From Catellicoccus marimammalium (lineage in GTDB: Bacteria > Bacillota > Bacilli > Lactobacillales > Catellicoccaceae): a stretch of 51,046 nucleotides of DNA. The stretch lies in the NCBI RefSeq assembly GCF_965139335.1, contig NZ_CBCSEL010000007.1. One strand, written 5' to 3'. The number at the start of each line of letters is the position of its first letter. The first letter of the stretch is position 1. Of this stretch, positions 16,410 through 23,479 are shown in pieces. The notes under the pieces are model-generated. The model had not been told where the DNA came from. It did no database searches and worked only from the letters and a program-made list of their open reading frames with translations. Made by a program: the position numbers and the translations under genes.

Positions 16410-16700
16410 TTATTCTCCTCCTAGTAACCAATCAATTGATTTTCCTGATAAGTTTGATAACTTTTCTAAATGTTCTGTTGATGGGATTGCACCTTTCTTT
16501 CCTTGCTCCCAGTATTTAATCGTTCTTTTGCTAACATTCAATTTTTCACTCCACTGTAATTGTGTACATTGAAACGATAAACGTATTTCTTTTAGTCGCT
16601 GACTAATCAATTCTCTTTTTTCATCGTCATAAATAAATCGTGGATAAATTCCATATCGTAAATACTTTGTATCCTTTACTTCAATATTTTTAGTAGTCAT
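16410..16700 (-). CDS. XRE-family helix-turn-helix protein
   Basis: 96 aa from ATG 16700, chosen because AAGGAGAAG precedes it; the longer frame to 16730 has no site. It contains an XRE-type helix-turn-helix (SQRLKEIRLSFQCTQLQWSE, LNVSKRTIKYWEQGKKGAIP) and ends IDWLLGGE. It lies between two relaxosome genes, so it may repress this transfer-start operon or bind the nearby repeats. Its stop is two bases before the next start, so the genes are tightly coupled. Confidence 0.8.
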   Translation of the reverse strand: MTTKNIEVKDTKYLRYGIYPRFIYDDEKRELISQRLKEIRLSFQCTQLQWSEKLNVSKRTIKYWEQGKKGAIPSTEHLEKLSNLSGKSIDWLLGGE

Positions 16701-16710
16701 TTTCTTCTCC

Positions 16711-17007
16711 TTATAATTCAATTTCTTCAATCAAATTTCTAATCGATTTATTCTGTTCTTGCATAATTTTTTGTATTTCTTGTACCATAATTTTCGTTTG
16801 AGTTACCTTTGTTTCAATATTTTGTACAGAATCGTCATACATTTCTAAGTCTTGAATCATTACTTTTTCTAAAATGTAATTAATATACTTTGTCCGAGAC
16901 ATTTTTTGATTTCCTTCTTCATTTTTTTGGTTAAATTCTTCAACTTTTGAATCAATATATGCTAGTACCGCTTCATTTTTAATGTTTAATAAAATATCTT
17001 TACTCAT
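16711..17007 (-). CDS. Small RHH-type relaxosome accessory protein, first gene after oriT
   Basis: 98 aa from ATG 17007, with GAGG 10 bases upstream. The longer frame to 17130 runs through the oriT-like repeats and is rejected. It reads MSKDILLNIKNEAVLAYIDS, then KYINYILEKVMIQDLEMYDD and a C-terminal coiled coil (MVQEIQKIMQEQNKSIRNLI). The small size, basic first half and coiled-coil end fit a MobC/Aux1-like dimer. It would bind the adjacent iterons or inverted repeats. First gene of the four-gene relaxase operon. Confidence 0.68.
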   Translation of the reverse strand: MSKDILLNIKNEAVLAYIDSKVEEFNQKNEEGNQKMSRTKYINYILEKVMIQDLEMYDDSVQNIETKVTQTKIMVQEIQKIMQEQNKSIRNLIEEIEL

Positions 17008-17038
17008 AATTAATCGACCTCGATTTCTTTTCTTTTTT

Positions 17039-17175
17039 AGTTTGTGAAAAACTTTAGAGAGATTGGGGAAAGAGCATAAGGAGAACCCTATATAACTTTC
17101 GCTCATTTCCACTCGCTGAAAGTTATACAAAGGCTGTGCCTTTGGGGTTTCTCGCTCACTTTGTGAAAAATATTT
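17039..17175. other. Candidate origin of transfer (oriT)
   Basis: Non-coding and packed with symmetry directly upstream of the relaxase operon. Direct repeat TTTGTGAAAAA occurs at both ends (about 17041 and 17160). An outer pair runs GAGAACCC (17081-17088) / GGGGTTTCTC (17144-17153). The central inverted repeat is ATAACTTTC (17092-17100) / GAAAGTTAT (17118-17126), and there is a small hairpin AAAGGC-tgt-GCCTTT (17129-17143). The oriT of pLS20 sits in the same position relative to its auxiliary and relaxase genes. The nick site cannot be assigned by eye. Confidence 0.65.
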
Positions 17176-17196
17176 TCTATATAGATTTTTATTTTT

Positions 17197-17414
17197 TTGA
17201 CTTATTTTAGCTTAAATATTTTTTTGACTTATTTTGAGTTAAAACTCTGAACACTTAGAGCCAAAAGGGTTTCAAAGTGCTTAGCTTAAAATAGCTTAAC
17301 TGACTTATTTTAGCTTAACTCAAAATAAGTTAAGATTTTCGTTGACTTAAAATAGCTTAAGTGCATTGACTTAATTTAAGTTATGCGATTTTTACGTTGA
17401 CTTATTTTAGCTTA
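17197..17414. repeat. Iteron-like array, seven units of TTGACTTATTTTAGCTTAA
   Basis: Units start at 17197, 17224, 17285 (partial), 17301, 17342, 17366 and 17397. They vary at the central TTTT/AAAA and are spaced irregularly; one inverted unit lies at 17319-17335. The last unit overlaps the stop codon of the gene at 17412. It probably binds an accessory protein of the relaxosome or the regulator of the relaxase operon. Confidence 0.8.
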
Positions 17415-18299
17415 TTTCATTTTTAGAAGTTCTTCCTGATCTACGTTTTGTTTTTGTCCTTCTAACAATGAAATTTTATTTTTTAACTCATCAATGACTT
17501 TTGTTAAGTCTTTATTGTCCGATTCAATAGAAGAAATCTCTCCTCGAACATCAGAAATAGACTCATGAGTTGATTTTTTCTCGCTCTCTGTTTGTCCATC
17601 AAGTTCATTTTCAAGGGCTGTAATCTCATCTTTTTTGTTTCGGATTGATGATTCATTATCTTTCACTTTATTTTCGTATTTTTTGATTGCTTGGTTACAT
17701 TGACGAATATTTTCATCTAATGCTTTTACTTCTAACTCATCAATATTTTCATTTTTTGAGATAGAATTATTTTCTTTTACCTTGTCCTGCAATGAATAAA
17801 TTGTATCTGTGGTTTCGTCCATGCTTCCCATATTTTCGTTTTCTACAGTTACATCTGTCTTCAATGCTCCATAGTTATTTGGAACATCAAGGACGTATAC
17901 AGCGTAATAATTTGGCGATACTTTACGAACTTTTGTCTTAAATTCTTTCTTATCTTCTTCCTGCTCAAGTCCATTTCCTTTTGGAATTTCTGCGGTAACT
18001 TTTACATTATCTGTAATATATTTTGCAGAAGAAGTTTCTAATGGATTGTATAATTCTTTCTTATCATGGTATTCCGATACATATAAATCCATTTCAAAAG
18101 TTTTATTTTTTGGATTATACTCTCGACTTACAACTTCTAATCCTCGCCCACCATAATTCATAGAAGTATGATTTGGAATCATCTTGTAGTCGTATGGATC
18201 CTTATTACAAATACCAAGTCCAATGACTCCAGCAGAGAACAAAAGATAAATTCCTAAAGCTAAAAGATAAACACGTCCAGCACTTTTCTTCTTTCCCAT
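17412..18299 (-). CDS. Membrane-anchored coiled-coil protein, end of conjugation operon
   Basis: 295 aa. One membrane span near the N-terminus (VYLLALGIYLLFSAGVIGLG) is followed by an extracytoplasmic beta-rich domain (about 40-150) and a long coiled coil to the C-terminus (IRQCNQAIKKYENKVKDNES and onwards, IDELKNKISLLEGQK). Family not recognised. It is the last gene of the T4SS operon, with AGGAGG before the ATG and 9 bases after the VirB8-like gene. It likely extends the channel or bridges it to the wall. Confidence 0.65.
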   Translation of the reverse strand: MGKKKSAGRVYLLALGIYLLFSAGVIGLGICNKDPYDYKMIPNHTSMNYGGRGLEVVSREYNPKNKTFEMDLYVSEYHDKKELYNPLETSSAKYITDNVKVTAEIPKGNGLEQEEDKKEFKTKVRKVSPNYYAVYVLDVPNNYGALKTDVTVENENMGSMDETTDTIYSLQDKVKENNSISKNENIDELEVKALDENIRQCNQAIKKYENKVKDNESSIRNKKDEITALENELDGQTESEKKSTHESISDVRGEISSIESDNKDLTKVIDELKNKISLLEGQKQNVDQEELLKMK

Positions 18300-18308
18300 A
18301 ACGTCCTC

Positions 18309-18944
18309 CTAATGTTCTACTAGTCCTACTTGTTCTAAGTTTGTAATTTGTTTTTTGTGTGTATCATAAGATACTTTCCAGATGGATTGTTGTTTCATTG
18401 GTTTTGCTTTTGCATTTAATTTTGTCGTGTAATTTACTTCAACTAATGCTTCACGATTGCCAACTTCTTGATAATAAACAGAAGAATAAATCGTACATTT
18501 GTCCATCTTACTTTCAATTTCTCCCATGTAATTTTTAACATTTTGAGGGAATAATTGTTCAATCATTTTTGTTGATAGATCTCCTTTAATGTCTTCTGCT
18601 CGTGTCGTATAATTCTCTTTATCATAATTAAAGAAGCAACTCATAACTCTATTGATACAATCATACATCTCTTTATTTTCTTTCGTTGCTGGGCTTGTAT
18701 TGTTTTCAATTGCTAATTGTTTTTCTTTTTCTGCGTCTTTGATTTTATTTTCTAACTGCGTTTTTTCTTCTTTGTTTGTATCTTTCATTGTTACTTGCTC
18801 GTGTTCTAATTGCTCTACTTTTTTATGACTTTGATACCAACCAAATCCTAATCCTCCACATAAAAGGACAATAACAATAGAAATAATCATCAACTTTTTA
18901 TTTACTTCTTGTTCGCTTTTACTGTTACTTACTCGATTATTCAT
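18309..18944 (-). CDS. VirB8/TcpC-like conjugation protein
   Basis: 211 aa. A short cytoplasmic N-terminus precedes one membrane span (LMIISIVIVLLCGGLGFGWY), a coiled linker and an NTF2-like extracytoplasmic domain (about 95-210). The last has the strand pattern 'EALVEVNYTTKLNAK' and 'QSIWKVSYDTHKKQITNL'. This matches the layout of VirB8-type assembly factors in Gram-positive T4SS (TcpC, TraH/TraM). The assignment rests on topology and not on sequence identity. It lies one base after the hydrolase gene. Confidence 0.62.
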   Translation of the reverse strand: MNNRVSNSKSEQEVNKKLMIISIVIVLLCGGLGFGWYQSHKKVEQLEHEQVTMKDTNKEEKTQLENKIKDAEKEKQLAIENNTSPATKENKEMYDCINRVMSCFFNYDKENYTTRAEDIKGDLSTKMIEQLFPQNVKNYMGEIESKMDKCTIYSSVYYQEVGNREALVEVNYTTKLNAKAKPMKQQSIWKVSYDTHKKQITNLEQVGLVEH

Positions 18945-18945
18945 T

Positions 18946-20625
18946 TTACTTTTTACCTCTCATTCCATCTCTGATAATCTTCTCTGGATCTAACCATGTT
19001 CCGTCATCAGTTAAGTATTTCGCTTGAGCAGATACCCAATCGTGTTTTGTCATACCCAAGTGCATATGTTGCGTGTTACGTGTCGCAATCCACTGACCTG
19101 CTTGAACTTTATCTCCAACTTTTACACGAATTGAACTTGTAGTCGTACTAAATTCTTGATAGACCATGTTTAAATCTCCATCTTTAATTACAATCACTGC
19201 ACGACCTAATCCGTTAGGATATGAATTATCTAATCCTCTTGAAGCTGGATCTCCTGCGAATACTACTGTTCCTGCATGACACGCTAAAATTTTAGGACTT
19301 TGCCAGTTTGCTGAACCAAAATCTAATCCATCATGCCATGGGGCTGGTGCGTAGTTTCGAGGCCCGAAGTCTTGATACTCTGCGAAGGTTCCATTTGATG
19401 GACTTGGCCATCTCCATTTACCTCCCATTGCTGGAGCATTACTTACTAAATGCTCTCCTAATTTTGTTCCTTCAATCGTTCCAAAGAAATCTGGTTGACC
19501 ACCGTAATAATCTTTTAATGGAGTATGTTGCCAATTATATTTTTCATCTTTCATCTCATACACTCCATCTTTTCCATCATAGATTGCCACGTGGTGTGTG
19601 TTCCCTTTATCTCCCCAGAAACATACATCTCCTGCTTTCGCTTGTTCTTTGTCGATGATTTTAAAGTCTTTTTCTTGTTGCACTGTGGTTCGTCCTAAAG
19701 AAATGTTCGTTGCTCGCTTATAAACTCCTTGAACAAATCCTGAACAGTCCAATCGTTCTCCCCACACTTGAGGATTACCCATAAAGTATTTTGTTTTTGA
19801 TTGAGTTTTTGCTACTCGAATCACTTCTTCTCGCCATGAATCATTTAACCCAGCACAGACAATATCTGCTTGTTCGTTTCCTGCATTAGTTGCAGAATCC
19901 ATAATCGATTGCTCGATTTTATTTCCTTTGAATTTTGTGTACCAACGGTCTGCCATTGCATAACGTCCTGCTCCACCTTGTCCATTACTTTCTAAAAACC
20001 ATTGCTCTGGATTTTGACTCATACCTTCAAAGATAATCAAAAAATCTTTTGTAGCTTTATGTACATCTTTCTCTTTTAGAATTTTTAATGAGCCTTGATT
20101 TTTGTAATAAGGATCATTCATTTCTTTCCAAAAAAGTTTCATTTGTACACCTAAGTCATTTACAGCTTTACCTTCTTTTTCAGCCATTGCACGAAGAGTT
20201 ACCAACCTAGCTCCTAACCATTGAGCGACTCCTGTTGCTCCTGAACTTGCATTGATTGCACTAGGATTTAATTGCGATTCAAATTGCCATACACCTAAAA
20301 TGCCACACGCTGCTTCTGGAGTTGCTTTTGCTGTTCCCACTAGAAAATTGAAAATACTCTTTGCATTTTTCTCCATGCTTTTTGAACTTGTAATGTTAGT
20401 ATCTACAACTAAATCACTTGCAGTCTGACACATCTCCGCATTCTGTTGTGCTAAGTCATCTCTATGTTTCTTTTCCGCACCAACAAAAATTAAAAAGATG
20501 GAGATAAAAATAAAAAGACCAACGAAACCAGCACAAAAAATCGTTCCGATAGTCTTTAAAAAAAGAAGCCACTTGTCTTTTGCAGTGGCTTCCTTGTTCC
20601 ATATTTTTTTAATCTCTTTAATCAT
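18946..20625 (-). CDS. Three-domain cell-wall hydrolase (lysozyme-like, NlpC/P60, M23)
   Basis: 559 aa. One N-terminal membrane span (IFCAGFVGLFIFISIFLIFV) comes first. Next is a lysozyme-like domain with CGILGVWQFESQLNPSAI and GATGVAQW (about 105-240). An NlpC/P60 domain has the catalytic pair in LDCSGFVQGVY and HHVAIYDG (about 265-390). The C-terminal M23 domain has zinc ligands HDGLDFG and HMHLGM (about 400-555). It is the VirB1-like enzyme that opens peptidoglycan for the channel. Most Gram-positive relatives carry two catalytic domains; three is unusual. GGAGG precedes the ATG. A strong terminator hairpin lies inside codons 10-25. Confidence 0.9.
   Translation of the reverse strand: MIKEIKKIWNKEATAKDKWLLFLKTIGTIFCAGFVGLFIFISIFLIFVGAEKKHRDDLAQQNAEMCQTASDLVVDTNITSSKSMEKNAKSIFNFLVGTAKATPEAACGILGVWQFESQLNPSAINASSGATGVAQWLGARLVTLRAMAEKEGKAVNDLGVQMKLFWKEMNDPYYKNQGSLKILKEKDVHKATKDFLIIFEGMSQNPEQWFLESNGQGGAGRYAMADRWYTKFKGNKIEQSIMDSATNAGNEQADIVCAGLNDSWREEVIRVAKTQSKTKYFMGNPQVWGERLDCSGFVQGVYKRATNISLGRTTVQQEKDFKIIDKEQAKAGDVCFWGDKGNTHHVAIYDGKDGVYEMKDEKYNWQHTPLKDYYGGQPDFFGTIEGTKLGEHLVSNAPAMGGKWRWPSPSNGTFAEYQDFGPRNYAPAPWHDGLDFGSANWQSPKILACHAGTVVFAGDPASRGLDNSYPNGLGRAVIVIKDGDLNMVYQEFSTTTSSIRVKVGDKVQAGQWIATRNTQHMHLGMTKHDWVSAQAKYLTDDGTWLDPEKIIRDGMRGKK
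20558..20592 (-). terminator. Intrinsic terminator inside the hydrolase 5' coding region
   Basis: GAAGCCACT (20565-20573) / AGTGGCTTC (20584-20592) with T7 on the minus strand, within codons about 10-25. Translating ribosomes or an antiterminator would be needed to pass it. Confidence 0.75.
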
Positions 20626-22547
20626 TAATGTCCTCCATCAAAGATTTCTAGTTGTTCCATATCTGGATCAATTTTTACTTGATAGTTTGTTCCTCCTCCT
20701 AAGTTCCATACGCTCTCTCCACGTTTTAAATTCATCAATGACTCATATTCTGAATCCGTAAAGCTAGTTCCCATTGCTTTTTCAATTGTGCCTCGTACTG
20801 AGTTGTCTAATCGTAAGAAAATATGATAATGACATAACTCAAAAATCTTTTTCACTGAATCTGCAAAGTGAGAATCTACGTGATCAGGTAACAATTCTTT
20901 TGGCGATTGAGTCGCAAAGTAAACACCAGCACTAAACTTACGCATTTCTTTTACGAACTTACCGATAAAATCTAAAGCGAATCCATAATTTGGATTTAAA
21001 ATATTTTGGCACTCGTCCATAAAGAATAAGAAGTAAGTAACTTCATCTGATCGAATCTTTCCTTCTCGTAATAATCGTTTCATTTTTAATCCATTCTTCA
21101 TTGCTTGTTGCCAGATAATTGAAATTGCTTGGAACATCAAACATAATCGAATATCTTCACTAAAGTTGGTAATTGTTTGTAAGTCGATAAATAGAATTTT
21201 CTCGGTATCTAATCCTTCTAACGTTGTATGTCCATTGAAAATAGAAGCATTTGCATACGCCATATTTTCTAATACTTTTAGAAAATCATTCATTGCCATT
21301 TTATCGGCCGAAGATTGATTATTTTTATAAATAGGATCATTGACGTAGTTCTTAACAAAGCTATGAAATTCTCGAACCGTTGGATAATCTTTTGCTGGTA
21401 ATCCAATAATATGAATAGATTGTTTAATTGATGGATCTTGATAGTTTCGTGGTAATAATCCTTTAGAAATATAGAACTCATCAAAAAGTTTATTAAACTC
21501 TAGCATATCTACTTTACGCATATTTGGATTTAAAAACTGTACCAACGTAAAGAAATTCGCTCTGTGTTGATAGTAACTTTCTAATTGTAAAAGGGTTTCT
21601 CCATCATCATCAGTAGTTGTAGCTAATGGTTGCATTGGATTTAACATTCCATCTTTACCACTCAAGTCTAAAAGTTTACCGTTATTGGTTTTAATCCATC
21701 TTGACCAGTCTTTATTAATTTCAAAACCTCGAATATAACAGTTTCGTCCAAGTAATCCATCAGCTAGCATTTTTAGTAATGTAGATTTACCAGCACCACT
21801 TTTCCCTAATACTAATCCTGAAAAAGAAGTACGTTCATCAGTAATACGGAACGGATCAAATACAAACGCTCCATTGGTATCTGTGAATCCCATATAACTT
21901 CCATTTGGATCGATTAAACTTTGGTGGTTGAATGGATACCCTCCTCCAATTTCTGTAGCGTTTACTTGAATAGGTTTAGTTACGGATTGTTTAGAATAAG
22001 GTTTTAATAAGGCTTCCCATTCTTGTTTTTGATACCCTAATTGAGTTACTGCTCTAAAATCTGCACCCATTAATGTTTTTGCTAAGTCATCTTTATTCTT
22101 TAATACTTCTTCTTCGGTTGCTCCAGTCGTATAAATACGTGCTTGCATAAGTTTAGGCACTTCATTCCCACTTTTAATTTGTCGAGCGTAATTTTCAATC
22201 ACTCGGTATTCATCAGCTGCTGCGTCTCGATCAATTTTTGTTCGTTCATTGGACGCTTGATAACGTGCTTCTGAAAGCATAGAATTGAAATCTTTTAGCA
22301 CTTCATCTTTTTCTACAGAAGAAATATCAATTTTTGTAATCGTGTTTAAATTATTCATCAATCTATAGATCCAAAAGCAATCTGGACGAGTAGGAAATAA
22401 TGTAGAATACAAACAAGTAACTACCCCATCTCCTGCTTGCGTATATTGTTCTTTAAAAGAAAGTCCTCCTTGCGGTTGGATATTTTGAATCCAATCAAAA
22501 TCTACACCTTGATTTTCTAATGCAATAACTTCTCTCTTTGATAACAT
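20625..22547 (-). CDS. VirB4-family T4SS ATPase (TrsE-like)
   Basis: 640 aa. It shows Walker A GLVLGKSGAGKSTLL (about residue 245), Walker B LFFMDECQNILNPNYG, and the later FATQSPKELLPDHVDS arginine/sensor region. It powers channel assembly and substrate movement at the inner face of the membrane. AGGAGG precedes the ATG, and its stop shares one base with the hydrolase start. The size is normal for TrsE-like proteins of Gram-positive plasmids, so together with the 187-aa protein upstream this is not a broken VirB4. Confidence 0.92.
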   Translation of the reverse strand: MLSKREVIALENQGVDFDWIQNIQPQGGLSFKEQYTQAGDGVVTCLYSTLFPTRPDCFWIYRLMNNLNTITKIDISSVEKDEVLKDFNSMLSEARYQASNERTKIDRDAAADEYRVIENYARQIKSGNEVPKLMQARIYTTGATEEEVLKNKDDLAKTLMGADFRAVTQLGYQKQEWEALLKPYSKQSVTKPIQVNATEIGGGYPFNHQSLIDPNGSYMGFTDTNGAFVFDPFRITDERTSFSGLVLGKSGAGKSTLLKMLADGLLGRNCYIRGFEINKDWSRWIKTNNGKLLDLSGKDGMLNPMQPLATTTDDDGETLLQLESYYQHRANFFTLVQFLNPNMRKVDMLEFNKLFDEFYISKGLLPRNYQDPSIKQSIHIIGLPAKDYPTVREFHSFVKNYVNDPIYKNNQSSADKMAMNDFLKVLENMAYANASIFNGHTTLEGLDTEKILFIDLQTITNFSEDIRLCLMFQAISIIWQQAMKNGLKMKRLLREGKIRSDEVTYFLFFMDECQNILNPNYGFALDFIGKFVKEMRKFSAGVYFATQSPKELLPDHVDSHFADSVKKIFELCHYHIFLRLDNSVRGTIEKAMGTSFTDSEYESLMNLKRGESVWNLGGGTNYQVKIDPDMEQLEIFDGGH

Positions 22548-22558
22548 ACTTTAACCTC

Positions 22559-23122
22559 CTAGTTGATCACTGTATTCATATTCATTAATTGGAATAATAA
22601 TTTATCTACTTCTTCTTTACTTACGGGTTGCAACGATAGAACTTTTCCCCCTAAGGCTTGTAATTGCACTTTTCGTTCCTGCAATTCATTTTCTGACTCT
22701 GCATAAACCATAAAGAAAAACTCTTGGTTTGGTAGTTTCTTACTTACGTCATACATACGTTTAATTTGTCTTTGACAAGATTGAATACGTGGTAAATCAT
22801 GATGATTTCTTGCTTCATTTAGCATACGATTCCAATAAGATAAAGGTTCCTCAATGTTAGGAGGAAAGCGTAAAGAAAGAATACTGTGGTCTTCATCATA
22901 AATTCTTTCTAAACGATTAAAAGTTTCCATTGCTCGCTCACGTTCAAACATATTCATACTGTTTAAACTTTGTGGAATTACTTTTAAAAATCCTAAGTAA
23001 GAACCATCTTTCATCATGACATTGCCGTTTTCATTTCTACATTTGAAAGGAACAATTTCATAAATACTATGTTCTCCTCTTTTAATTCTTTTCTTCTTTA
23101 CTTTGACATTTCTAACTTTCAT
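22559..23122 (-). CDS. TrsD-like T4SS component
   Basis: 187 aa. It contains YEIVPFKCRNENGNVMMKDG, then FLKVIPQSLNSMNMFERERA, ILSLRFPPNIEEPLSYW and FFMVYAESENELQERKVQLQ. This reads like the N-terminal domain of VirB4 proteins and matches TrsD of staphylococcal conjugative plasmids, which precedes TrsE. It has its own AAGGAG site and ends 11 bases before virB4. It probably forms a complex with VirB4. Confidence 0.78.
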   Translation of the reverse strand: MKVRNVKVKKKRIKRGEHSIYEIVPFKCRNENGNVMMKDGSYLGFLKVIPQSLNSMNMFERERAMETFNRLERIYDEDHSILSLRFPPNIEEPLSYWNRMLNEARNHHDLPRIQSCQRQIKRMYDVSKKLPNQEFFFMVYAESENELQERKVQLQALGGKVLSLQPVSKEEVDKLLFQLMNMNTVIN

Positions 23123-23140
23123 AATTTCTCCTTTTCCAAT

Positions 23141-23172
23141 AAAAAAGCACGCTATGAAAGTTCACAGCGTGC
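23141..23172 (-). terminator. Terminator between PrgI-like and TrsD-like genes
   Basis: GCACGCT (23147-23153) / AGCGTGC (23166-23172) with T6 on the minus strand; internal to the operon. Confidence 0.85.
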
Positions 23173-23179
23173 GGTTTCA

Positions 23180-23479
23180 TCACTTATAAGACTGTACTTT
23201 ATAGATTTCATGATCCATAGAAAGCAATCGTTTTAAAATCGTTAAATTATTAACTCCTCCATACTTAAAGGGTTTGTAACATAAGAACACTCCAAAAATA
23301 AAGGTTCCAATTTCCCATAAAATTAAGTAAAAGGCTGGTAATTTCAAAATATATTCATTGATTAAGTAGACAATCAATAAAGCTCCTAGCACAATGAAAA
23401 TATCCATTAAGTAAAAGAAGTAGATTTTAACACTCTTTTTTGATTGCTTCAAAATACTCATATTTGTGTATTTACTCAT
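23180..23479 (-). CDS. PrgI/TrsC-like (VirB3-type) membrane protein
   Basis: 99 aa with two membrane spans (YFFYLMDIFIVLGALLIVYL and FYLILWEIGTFIFGVFLCY), each followed by a positive stretch, and a cytoplasmic C-terminus. Location directly before TrsD/VirB4 and after VirB6 is the usual place for PrgI/TrsC/VirB3-type proteins. It would link VirB4 to the membrane channel. It overlaps the end of the VirB6 gene by 8 bases, so translation is coupled. Confidence 0.75.
   Translation of the reverse strand: MSKYTNMSILKQSKKSVKIYFFYLMDIFIVLGALLIVYLINEYILKLPAFYLILWEIGTFIFGVFLCYKPFKYGGVNNLTILKRLLSMDHEIYKVQSYK

Noticed and set aside
17008..17130. N-terminal extension of the first relaxosome gene
   Set aside because: It reads through the oriT inverted repeats without a ribosome site; ATG 17007 has GAGG at the right distance.
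20625..23122. VirB4 split by a frameshift
   Set aside because: Both frames have their own strong ribosome sites and sizes fitting the separate TrsD and TrsE proteins.
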